Positions 45,487-56,456 of a stretch of DNA of 64,000 nt are shown in pieces; the stretch's first letter is position 1; each line of letters opens with the position of its first letter. A model generated the notes under the pieces. It was not told the origin of the DNA. It did no database searches and was given only the letters and a program-made list of their open reading frames with translations. The stretch comes from Mesorhabditis belari (lineage: Eukaryota; Nematoda; Chromadorea; Rhabditida; Rhabditidae). The translations under genes were made by a program, and so were the position numbers. The stretch lies in the NCBI GenBank assembly GCA_958450365.1, contig CAUEEP010000740.1:983501-1047500 (forward strand), in the 5' to 3' direction.

Positions 45487-48321
45487 TCATATAACAACTA
45501 ATTTTAATTTAGCAGAAAAAACACCATTATCGGCAAGAATCACAAGTCTCATCTCTTTTTCGTTGACTGGATAAGCTCGAAGTGCCATAACTTGTCCCGT
45601 TGAGTGCATACCGAAATAAACCTACCAGATAAGTTTTAAAAGAAAACGAAGAAATATCAAACCTCTTTATGCTTATCACTCCAGTCGTAAATTGCCAAGC
45701 GATTAAAATCCGGTTCGAACGCCATCGAGACCAGCGATCCTGCGAAATTGAATAATGATGACGAGAGGATATATGGCAAGTCCATCGATTTCGAAGTGAT
45801 TCTTCTGATTTCTTGGCATTTCACCTTAAATTTTACATTTTCTCCTAGCATCATAAAAAGTTACCAATGCGCCTTCTTCGCACAATTTGTAGAGACGATG
45901 CGTCGTGGGTTGATTCTTTTCTCGAATGCCAGGTATTGTGATGACAAAAGAACCAGATGACGAATCCGAAGCAACGCAGCTTATCTTGTGAAAGTTATCT
46001 AAATACAAGTTAGAAGATCTACGTTAAAAGACCAGTTAGAAGAGTTTACCGGTATTATGCTCAAGAATCGTTACAAGTTGTCCACGATGTCGAGCCATCA
46101 CCTTTCTTAAGGACGCCATCAGCAAAAGTTGAGGCTCATCAAATGCGCTAAAATTATCCACAACTTACAGCTTGTCAAGTATGATAAATATTACCTCAGA
46201 TGAAGAATTGCAAAATTGCCCTGACCATCCGTAAGGTCCGGTGGTTGTTGATGAACAGATTGTACCAGATCAAACTCCAAGACGCGTCCATTTTGTAAAC
46301 CAACCGCGAACTGAATAGAAAAATCAAAACAAAACAACTGTTTTCACAGACCACAGTATCCGATAGCCAACAACCAGTCCATCCAGGCATACCCAATTTA
46401 AATGTATGCGAACGTCGTTGCATTGTCAAATCAAAAATAATGGCAGTGGAATCTTCCGAAACTAAACTTTTAGTTAACACAATAAAAATGATTTCCAAAT
46501 TACCACTCAAAATTAGGTTAGGCTGTGATGGGCAAATCGAAATAGAGCGGATCTTGTTACTATGAAGCGGTACCATTGAGCCTTGTTTCAATGCAGAGTT
46601 TAACTAAATACAATCTTTACAACTTTTCTCATATAAAAACACAAACCGTTGTAAAACAGTATTGCTCAAAAAGACCGCCATTTCTCTTTGTTGCAACAAA
46701 AATAAGAGTTCCTAAATTCTGCATAGCATTGAATGAAAAAAGTAATACCGTCAAAGTCAATGGCTTTACACCCTTCCATAGAAAGTTCGCGTCTAGCATC
46801 AGGGCAAATTTTGAAAGTTCCCTTTTTGAAACCTTTGACCATCAAATCGGGATACTGCGCTTGTGTCATCCTGAAGTAAATAAAACGATTTCACTGGTAA
46901 AGAAAAAACTAACTTTTCTTCCATGTCTTTAATCGCTTTCTGTAGACGCGCCACGTCAATTTCTAGCGACTCGCACAACCGTTTGTAATCATCGCGAGCT
47001 TTCCTGGTCACTTCAAGCTCCCCGTTATCGGCCATCTATAAAAATAAAGTAAAACTAATAAAAAACTTGCTAAACCTTAATTGTTCTACCATAATGAAGA
47101 CGCACATCTTTGAGTGTAGCTTTTGTTTTACATTGAGGGCATTGTGACACTTTCTCTCCTAAAAATTAATGATAAGTAAATGTATCTCCCTTTACCTCTA
47201 ATCCATCTCTCAATACAAGTCTTCCCAAAAAAGTGTCCACATTTCAGAGAAACTAATCGATGCTCCCCATTTGTTGTAAAATCCTAAACAAATGCCTGCT
47301 ACTTTAGCAAAATCTAAAAACTAGCCTCGAAACAAATGGTACAAGTGTCTTCGTCTTCATCATTGTTTCCCAAAACTTGATCTGTATGAGAATTAATTAA
47401 AAAATAGGCAAAAATGCAAACTTTCTAGTGGCTGATCGTTATTGCTTTTAGGAGGCATTGGGCCACTGATGTCTTCTTGATCCCAATCAATCCTGTGAGG
47501 AGCATTATGTACATTAGAAGTCGATGGTTCATTTCGGACATCCTAGGTTTAGATAAACAACAAATTGGCTTAAACAACTTACACTTATAGGCGAAACCGT
47601 ATCATCAAGGCGAGCGCGACGGCGTGGTGGTACGGGACTTACTGAATGCGATGACTCTCGGAGTTCCGCATTATCAAGGCGTGTGCGACGACGCGGTGGT
47701 ACAGGAGTTGTCGAGCGCGTTGAATCTTGGAGTTCTAAATTAGCTTGAGCTTAAATAACAAAAAGCTATCTCACCTGCAAGTTCACGTTGAAGCTCAGTA
47801 AGACTTTCATTGGTCCTTCTGTGTCTCCTCCTTCTAGGAGCTTCTGGTGTGCTACAAAAAATAAATATTCAACGTTAAGTTGGGAAAATCATAATGGACT
47901 TTTGATGAAATGATGCTTAATATTATGTATTAGAGAAAACTGTACTCCAAAATCGTGATAGACTGATCTCCTTCCGAGATTGTACCATCATCTAAAAAGA
48001 ACACAAATAAAGAACATAAAGGAAAAACTCTGTAAAAATCACCAATAAAGTCGGCTAAATCACTGTCGTAATCATCACTCATGTCACTTGAGGGCACATC
48101 CTAAACAAATCTTTTGAAATATTTCCCAGATTTTTCATACGATGGTTTCATCAGCACTTGCTTGAGCGGTTCGTTCACTCCGCCGCCTTCTCTGTTGAGT
48201 TTGATCCTAGAAAAAGGATTGTATATTTTAGAAAATAACTTTTAACATTTGGCTAAAGGTTTATAGAAGAACCCACCGATCGAGCGTTTCGAGAAGCGCG
48301 TGCTCGACCAGGACGTAACAT
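45487..48321 (-). CDS. RFWD3: RFWD3-like RING/WD40 E3 ubiquitin ligase
   Basis: About 18 exons. The start [15 protein letters not shown] is at 48321. The first ~190 residues are Arg/Ser/Pro-rich, with a duplicated block ([12 protein letters not shown] and [12 protein letters not shown]). A RING finger follows at about residues 204-250: [25 protein letters not shown]. Then comes a coiled coil ([20 protein letters not shown], residues ~275-305). The C-terminal half is WD40-like: [48 protein letters not shown], and the last exon [21 protein letters not shown], coiled coil and WD40 in this order is the RFWD3 architecture. RFWD3 ubiquitinates RPA and RAD51 at stalled forks in vertebrates; the role here is inferred from the family. 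The 5' end is close behind the Schlafen-like gene (stop at 48412). Confidence 0.82.
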
Positions 48322-48411
48322 GCTCTTAAATTAATAAAGTTACAATTAAAAAAAAAAAAGTTTGACAGAGTAGCAAGAAAACAAAAACAAATATATTGGC
48401 AAAGTAACAAG

Positions 48412-49280
48412 TTATTTCTCATGAAAAATGACAGGCTCATCCGCAAAAGCTTTGTCAATAGCGTCAAATCCTTTTTCTCCCAAAGCTGCTTGAAAGCATT
48501 GTCTCAATTTATCGATAGACATCATTCGGTTACCCGCCCAGGTTCGTTGATAGGCAAGTCCCTCTTCGTTTGAATAGATCGGCCCAGAAGATTTCTCTAC
48601 GTTAATCACGATGACTGCAGGCTTTTCGCCAATCCGAATCGATTGTAAGCATGGCGTGCAACGTTCACCTCGTAGAGTGTGTATTGCCTTGGTTTCTTTA
48701 AAAGAAAATTTTGGCTTTTCCAGTTCAATTGTTTTAGAGTCCGACTTCATCCAACCATCAGCGTCATTAATTCGTTCTTGATCGCCAGTGAAGGTGTTGA
48801 TTTCTTCTGAAGCGTCCAAAAGTGGGTAAATTTCGATTTTGATTGCATCAGATGGTGGGCGAGGTTTGAAACGAGAAAGTGTATCATCCAATGAATACAC
48901 AAAATGTTCCAGCAAGAAATCATTCATCCGTACACCTTTTATCACCCCATCATTGCTCACACCCAAATAGATTTTTCCGCCTTTTGTGTTTAAGAAGGCA
49001 CAAATCGTTTTGCTGATTGGTTGCAGCGTTCGCACAACCTTTCCCTTGTGCACCATTTCTGAATATTTTGAGATTTCTTCAATCGAAACACTTGTGTGCA
49101 TCTTGAATTCGGTTTCTTGGTCCTCGTAGAGCCAATCCACGCGTTCGTCATGCTTGAGCGGATTGTTGAATGTCCAAGGCAACGCTTCCTAAAATTATGT
49201 TTTAAAATAAAAAATTATAAAAGCTGCTTTTGAAACCATACTATTTTTGGACAAGTTTTGACAAGTTGCAAGGAACGCAT
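48412..49280 (-). CDS. Schlafen-like (AlbA_2 domain) protein
   Basis: Two exons, 49280-49242 (MRSLQLVKTCPKI) and 49188-48412, in phase, 271 aa. The body is one Schlafen AlbA_2 domain: YEDQETEFKMHTS (the E..E.K strand), SKTICAFLNTKGGKIYLGVS, NDGVIKGVRM, and later GEKPAVIVINVEKSSGPIYS with AYQRTWAGNRMMS. No helicase follows, so it is a 'mini' Schlafen. In C. elegans, small Schlafen-like proteins (SLFL-3/4) join TOFU-1 and TOFU-2 in PUCH, which cleaves piRNA-precursor 5' ends. A link to that pathway is inference. The 415 bp to the right are shared with the divergent proline-rich gene. Confidence 0.8.
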
Positions 49281-49695
49281 AGAATGGCTAACGTAATGCA
49301 ACTTTCCCGGGGTTTAATTTTCAAATTTTCCCTACTCTATTCTTTGTACCTTTGACCGTAACCCTCTGTATCACGTTTATTGCTCTGGCCTTGCTTGTGT
49401 CAAAGGAGGGACGCCTTTTCTTTAAGCATGTTCACGAGGAAAAATTTAAGATAATTTAATTTACTTGATTACTGTTTGCAAATATCTTTATGTTACTCTT
49501 CACTAATTATTGAATCGCATTATGTTCTTGGCTTTGTAATTTAAAAAAATTTTTCACGACATTTAAATCTATTGATTTTATTTAAGTTAAAGCTTTGTTC
49601 AAATCTAAACAGATCCTTGATACCGTTCAAATAGACTTCATGAAAACTTTCAGCTTTCAATAAATGTACGATACCTGAAGTAAGAAGTTTGCCAA
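49281..49695. promoter_or_regulatory. Shared divergent intergenic region
   Basis: About 415 bp between divergent start codons (Schlafen-like on minus, proline-rich on plus). It is presumably a bidirectional promoter. No specific motif was recognised. Confidence 0.4.
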
Positions 49696-51764
49696 ATGTC
49701 GAACTGTTCTCCGAACTCGATTTCCCCAAGCTCGTCCGGAGGCGAATTTCAAAAAGTAACTAACAGCAAAAGGTTTTAAACAATTGCAAAAATTTCAGTC
49801 TGAAATCAATTCCGTAATTGGAGGCCTAAGTCGATCACCGGCTCTTGCCACTTCAGTGCCTTCCCATCATTGTGCTGTAAGCCCCCAAGATGAAGCTAGC
49901 AATGATGGGCTCAACAAAAACAAAACACAAAAGTTCTACTTTACGTTAGTTATTCAAAAATTTTTTATTTAATTTTTTTATGCAGAACCATGATGGTTAA
50001 TGAAGCAGTGGCCGAGATTGATTTCGATAATTTATTGGCCTGGTATTCAAGGAAGAAGAAGGTTAGAGAGGCAGCGATCAAATTTCTGTATGTAACAGCT
50101 ATTTTAGGAAAAAGCCCTTAGCGAAGCTAACCCAAATTCGGCCAGCGAGAGAAAACGGAAAGTCACGGTGAGTCACCAGTAATTATCCCAAAAGTTGTCA
50201 TCATTTAACTGATTTATTACTCAGTTTTTTAGGCTCCGGATACCACCGAGACAAAACGGTTAAAAGAAGCAACAACGGCAGCCGACATACAAAAAATTTT
50301 GACAGATGAGTCGAGAGATAGTAATCCGTTAAAGTATGTCTGAAAAAATCTCTTCATAAATTTGATAAATTCAGGCAAATGGAGCTAATGACCAACTCAT
50401 CAGCCCTCGAACCCTCCGGCATAAAAGATGTGATAGCCTCGAGCTGTAAAAACAAGTTTGAATTAAAAACTAAATTCTTATCTAATCCGCAATGCAGAGA
50501 AGCGGAACGCGAACGAAATGCCAAACTAGAAAAACTTGGGGAAATCGAAAACACTCTGGTGGCGAATCAACAACCGACCTACCAAGGTTTACAAAGACAA
50601 ACCAGTGAATCGCAACTTCTAGCACCGCCAATGCACGGAAAGTAAGTGTGACCTCAAACTTTTTATACATAGAAAATTAATTTAGACAAGAATGGGAACG
50701 GATTGTAGGCACAGGCAGCGGACCCTCAACGAGTACCGCTTCAACGCCTCCATGCCCGCAACCAGCTCAATTTTCACCAATGTATGCTGCTCCATCGGGT
50801 AAGTTGGATGCAAAATCCCAGACTCATATGACACTTCAGCCCCACTTTCTGCTGGTGCATATCCAACTCCATTTCCTCCGTATCCTTCACCTCAAATGGG
50901 TTTAAATGGGCCAGCTAGTGCCGGTCACTACCCGTCGAATCCAGGTAAGCACTCAGATAAATTTACATGATGTGACCTAAAGCGTATTCAGCAATGAAGA
51001 AACAAAGTAATTGCTCGATGGCAACAAACGGGGCGACGAACGCACCTCGGATGATACAAGCAATGTCTCCAATGGGTTACCCTGCTTATCAACCGTGAGT
51101 TCGAAATGTTGTTTTCTTAAAATTACTTGTCCAGATACCCTGGTTGGAGACCAGGAATGCCGTATCCAATCTCACAAAATCCTGCCTACCTCCAATGGCA
51201 GCAACAGGCGATGGCCAAAGGTTTGTTCAGACTTTAATCTATTCACGAGTTTTCTGATCACTATTTGCAGGATCTGGAAACCTATCACCTGGCGCATTTC
51301 ATCCTCAACTACCACCAGGAGCTCTTCCACCAAGTAAAACTTTCATAAAAAGAGTACCTAAAGAGAAGTCATGAATCTCCAAGTTATAAAAATAATTCAG
51401 ATCTAGCTGGATACCCGCCGAACATGCTTATTCCAAATAGACTGCCCCCTGGAATGCCACATCCACCGCCATATGGATATCCGGGTATACCCCCTCATCC
51501 GGGGTATCAACCACTTCCGGGTGCCATGCATCCTGGTTTGAATAACTAAAGTATTCATATCAAAATGAAATTTCAGCAATGATGGTCCCGAGGCCAGGAA
51601 TGCCAATCGACCCTTCCATGAATCCCTACGGTTAGTAAAAAAGCTAATACCAAAAAATGTTTACCTATTTAGCGAACTTTGCCCAAGTGCAAGGCCTCGA
51701 AAAGGATCCAGCCTCCAAATCAGAAGAAGCACCGGTGTCGGACCCAGTTTTAGCCGCTTCCTGA
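49696..51764 (+). CDS. Proline/methionine-rich protein, function unknown
   Basis: About 14 short exons with consistent phases from MSNCSPNSISPSSSGGEFQK (49696-49755) to the stop at 51762-51764. The N-terminal third has EIDFDNLLAWYSRKKK and charged, Lys/Glu-rich helices (QCREAEREROR-type stretch near 50490-50530). The rest is Pro/Gly/Met/Tyr-rich: AYPTPFPPYPSPQMG, GYPAYQPYPGWRPGMPYP, PPPYGYPGIPPHPGYQPLPG. That composition is usual for low-complexity scaffolds in transcription or RNA complexes. I recognise no domain. The C-terminus KSEEAPVSDPVLAAS is acidic. Chromatin, splicing or granule roles are all possible. Confidence 0.75.
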
Positions 51765-52631
51765 TTGAATTCCCACATAGTCGAAAAATCAAAGTTCACA
51801 CTTTTTATACAGATCAACACCCTAAGTTTCATCGGGTCATGATTTCTGTTCCAAATCTTGCTTGCACGTTTTATGAACGGTCACAACGTTTTCACAAACT
51901 AGTTAGCTACAAAATATACCCATGTTTCTAGACCAGAGTTTGCCACGTTGCATACAAAATAAATGCATTTCTACAAATACTATTGTTGGTAGAAACCCAG
52001 TCTTGATTTCACTTAACGCCCTTTAATCGTCAAATTGTTCTTTACTTGAGTAAAACGTATTTTGATCTCTGTTTATGTTATGAAAATAGCCATTTGTTCA
52101 TATGTCATTGGCATTTATTTACTTCATGTCGCTTTTATTGAAATTGCTCAAACGACATTTCTTAACGTGTATTGATTTTTTTTTGCTACTTACCTATTTT
52201 TCAACCCCCGTGTGAGCAACATTATAAAAATGTCCCTGGCTCGCCAGCAAATAAAATATACTTTAAGCGTATCAAATAACAATTACATTTCATCTGGAAA
52301 ACATTTTGATCTATTGATTTTAATTGCACACGCATTAAATGATCTTCAAATCATGTAAGGATCATTTGAAAGCAAAGCACGATTTTTGAAAAACCCTCTC
52401 TACCTTTTGTCTTTCTCAATGTCTAGCGAAAAAGGGCTGGCTGATCTCACGCCACCAAACGCACCGATTTCTTTCCTTTTCCATCAAACGTTCAAGCGAG
52501 AGACCACACAGTTGACCAGAGAGCACAAAGAAAGAAAGGTTTCCCCATAGGCCAGCAGAGTTCATTTCTGTCTGCATTTGAAACTTTCACCCCTGGATCT
52601 GCTGGCCACTCTCTAATTTATTTTTTCGGAG
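51765..52631. other. Intergenic, no gene seen
   Basis: About 870 bp. AATAAA at about 51957 may end the proline-rich transcript and another lies at about 52251. The right part (52430-52620) is the likely desaturase promoter and 5' UTR. Confidence 0.5.
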
Positions 52632-55600
52632 ATGGGCCTCAAAACACAGGGAATCCGAATTCGGGTAATTTTAGTATTATACTAAACAGATATTTTTCTT
52701 TATGATGCACAACGTTTTAGGAATCATTCCCAATTGCAACTCATCAAAAAGCTAACAAGCCATTTTAGGTTGACGGGAAATGGATGCATCTGAGCGACGA
52801 AATGATCCATAACCATCCAGGGGGAAACGTGATAACACAATATGCGTTCGTTTTCATTTTAAAAGCTATGAAAAATACCTGGTCATCATGAGAGACTTGG
52901 GAGATTCCTTTTGTTAGCCAAGGGTTTTCCGGCGAAGTCACAAACAATTTTTGTGGGCTGGTCGGTATAGGCATTCTAAAAACGCAAAATTTAAGTACTT
53001 AAAAAGCCTGCAAAAATTAATCAAGTACCTTTAAAATTCCAATGAGATTCGCGTTGAGAATGTAGAGCACGGGCCGGCAGCTGAAAATAAAAAGTTTGTA
53101 AATAAGAAAACAAAACAGATTCCAAGAAGTAAAACAAAAAAAGCACGATGAATACTTTTAGCAATGCAGACGCTACACATATGTTTCACGCGTTTCACGA
53201 AGGTTCAGGCATGGCATATAAACAATTGGAAATCTTGAAGAAACAAGCTTGGGACAAGGTAAGAAATAGGGTGGAAAGCTTTTACAGTGCTTAAAAATTT
53301 CAGAGCGAGGATCTCGAAGAGTACATTAAAAAAAGGGACGATAAGATCGATGTGAACGTTTCGACTTATGATATTACAATTGAGCAGGTTTGATGCAAAA
53401 AGCAGTCATTAAATGGAATATTCTCTAGGAAAAGAACATTACTCAACGATTTGAGCAACTACGACAAGATGTACACCGACTTGGATTGATGGAAGCAAAG
53501 GAGGGGGTTCGTGCGGGAAAAATAATGTGCAATTGGGGGAGTGGGACCAAATGCGACCTTTTTTTTGCGCGCCCGGACATTTGCGCACCTTTTTTCCGCA
53601 CTTAACCCATTAGCGCACCCTTTTTCGCGTTTTAAAAAAGCTCTAAAAGCTAATATTAACCAATTTCTATTCCAAAAGTTGTTTTTCTAGGTAATTTGAG
53701 GGTGTCGAATTCAAATTTTGACATAACAGAGCGTGTGGAACCAATTTGAAAGAAAAACGGCTAGGTCAAATTACAGAAAATTGTTGATTTTTCTCTTTGT
53801 ATAAATCCGTTCGTTCGCTTCCACAAGCTCTGATATGCCAAAATTTCGATTCTACGCCCTAAAATTACCTAGAAAAACAACTTTTGGAATAGAAATTGGT
53901 TAATATTAGCTTTTAGAGCTTTTTAAAACGCGAAAAAGGTGCGCTAATGGGCAAGGTGCGGAAAAAAGGTGCGCAAATGTCCGGGCGCAAAAAAGGTCGC
54001 ATTTGTCCCACTCCCCAATTGGGCAATGGCAATATTTCAACCCTTAACATTTGCTGTAAAGATATTCAGCTGATCAGCTAAGTATCGAAATGTAAAATTT
54101 GCTAGAGAGTATAAATATAAATTTATGAAACTTGAGTAATGGATTGATTGCAATAACTCTTCCTTAATATCTTTGATCCTTTTAGGTATTACTACTTCAA
54201 AATGGTGAGCACAATGTCCATCATGTTGTTAGCATTTGTTCTCCAATATCAGCAATGGTAAGTGCTCTCGAAAATAGTCAAAAAACGGTATTTCAGGTAT
54301 CTACTATCGGCGTGTGTGATGGCGGTTAGTTTTCCAAATTTGTATCATTCCTTTGTAAAACAAATGAAAACAAATAATTCATGCTTATCTAAATAAATCC
54401 AAAAATCTATTATGGTTTATAGGTTTGCTGGCAACAACTTGGCTGGATGACACATGAGTTCTGTCATCATCAACCATTCAAAGTAAGACAAATCAAAGCT
54501 TTTAGAAACCAAACAAAATACTTTCAGAATCGCCGACAAAATGATCGTTTTGGACTTTTCTTTGGCAACATTGCTCAAGGATTTGCGAGCGATTGGTGGA
54601 AAGACAAGGTTTACAAAAAAATATCAACAATGATTCTGGAATCTTTTAGCATAATACCCATCATGCCACTACGAATATGATCGATCATGACGGAGGTGAG
54701 TTCTGAGCCTCATTACCTTCATTAGATTGTGATTGGATAAAAACTAAAGCCAAGGCTACTCTAACGTTCGAAAGTTGACACATTTTAGAAAGCGCATTAC
54801 TTGAGCACACTCTATATTCGATTTTAGACATCGATTTGGCTCCTCTGATTACTTTTGTGCCCGCTGATCTTCTCAAGTACAAAGAACCATTCGAGAAGGC
54901 CATTCTGAAGGTCCATCTCTTTTAGATAACCCTAAAAATTGTTAATTCCAGTTGATCCCCTATCAACATTTGTATTACACTGCAATGTTGCCCGTCTTGA
55001 GATTCTCGTGGTTGGCTCAATCTCTGCAATTCGCCTTCGTGCAAAATAAATCGAAATTCCGTCAATACAGGGAGAATGCCTTCGATCAACAGGTATTCAA
55101 AGAGTCGCAAATTCATCTCAACAATATTTCCAGCTCGGTTTGGTGATTCACTGGGGTTGGGTGCTGTTTCAATTGTATCTTCTTCCATCATGGCCACTCA
55201 GGATTGCATATTTCCTCATCTCACAGGTAAGAAGAAAGAAAAGAAAGAAAGCTTTGTTTATAGTTGTTTATCGATAAGAAAACATTGTATTCTCTTCAAA
55301 ATGAATGGCTCAAAATTGCAGGCAGGTTCCGGGTTCCTCATCGCTCACGTTGTCACATTCAATCACAATTCCGTTGACAAATATCCAGGTAGAAATCTTT
55401 CTATAATTACTGTAAAATACTGTAAATCTATTTTCATCCCAAAAATTTCTTTCAGCAAATTCTCGAATTCTCAACAATTTCGCGGCTCTTCAAATCTTGA
55501 CCACCCGCAACATGACTCCATCACCGTTCATCGATTGGCTCTGGGGAGGACTCAACTATCAGGTGACTTTAAAAATAGAGAAATTTTTGAATAGAATATA

Positions 55601-55876
55601 TCTAGGTTGAACATCACTTGTTCCCAACAATGCCCAGATGCAATTTGAATAAATGCTCGGTTTTAGTGAAGCAATTCTGTAAGGTGAGTCGAGAGTTGAA
55701 CTAACAAAGGTGGTATCTTTTTGAAACAATCAAACTTTCAGGACACATCCCTTGAATACTTATGCGATGATTTCTTTGTGGGCTATGGGTTGAATTTGGA
55801 ACAGCTTGAGAAAATGGCGAAACACGTTGAAGTGAACGTCCTTGAAGAAGAGGACGAGCATCGGACTCGGGGATGA
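52632..55876 (+). CDS. fat-3/fat-4: Front-end fatty-acid desaturase, cytochrome b5 fusion (FAT-3/FAT-4 type)
   Basis: Seventeen exons with closing phases: 52632-52664, 52769-52845, 53162-53258, 53304-53387, 53429-53526, 54186-54257, 54297-54324, 54423-54482, 54528-54608, 54650-54695, 54828-54910, 54952-55092, 55134-55226, 55322-55388, 55456-55562, 55606-55683 and 55742-55876. The N-terminal cytochrome b5 domain has the haem motif HPGG and the partner histidine in DATHMFHAFHEGS. Three histidine boxes are seen: HEFCHH, HNTHHATTN and QVEHHLFP (His replaced by Gln, as in front-end desaturases). It inserts a delta-5 or delta-6 double bond into long polyunsaturated acyl chains at the ER; which one cannot be told here. 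A foldback element sits in intron 5, only about 10 bp from the donor I chose (GTGCAATTG). Confidence 0.94.
53538..54015. mobile_element. Foldback element copy 2 (8-bp target duplication), in a desaturase intron
   Basis: A 478-bp palindrome closely related to 42480-42980 (shared GCGCACC..TTTTCGCG, ATTAACCAATTTCTATTCC). Flanks CAATTGGG lie at 53530-53537 and 54016-54023. No coding capacity. Confidence 0.85.
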
Positions 55877-56456
55877 ATTTGGGGCGATTTTTAGTTAACT
55901 TTTTGACTTTTTAAATAATGTAATTGTATTTGAAAAAATGTCGCGGGTAGTCGCCTAAATTTCCCCTAACAACCCTATGAATTGAGCTTTTTCTGTTTGC
56001 GATTTCTGATTGTTTTAAAAAGTCGATAAATCGATCAAAGTGTATATTCTTTGAAAATCGCTTGAAGTGTTCACATGCGGAAAAAATGATCTCAACAAAA
56101 AAAGAAGGAATGTTGTGATATGGAGAATGTGACAGAGAGGGGAGAGGGGAGGCGAGACTTGTCGCGCTTTGAGTCCCGAGACTGATTGAAAACTGATAAC
56201 ATACTCAAGAGAAGAAAAAAAGAAAAAAAAATGGATTGCCCTTTGGCCGGTTCTTGCTGCCATTTTTTTCTTTTGTTATATGGTAAGTAGTTTGAAATCC
56301 CGCCCGTTACCGGGTCAATGAGTAATCCTTTTGATCCCAATACTCCTAATGGTTTCCCTTTTTTCTTCCTCAGCTGATAAACTAGCCGATACCTATCTAT
56401 AGCTCTAATAAACATAAAATAACAATTTCAGCGTCAAAATACATACAAATTTCGAT
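55877..56456. other. Intergenic, convergent gene ends
   Basis: About 580 bp between the desaturase stop and the stop of the minus-strand membrane protein. A minus-strand reading LRKKKGKPLGVLGSKG (56330-56380) is open but has no support as a gene. Otherwise nothing is seen. Confidence 0.4.

Noticed and set aside
53429..53526. Frameshift at the end of desaturase exon 5
   Set aside because: A later donor (ATAAT|GTGCAATTG) gives the right phase into YYYFKMVSTMS.
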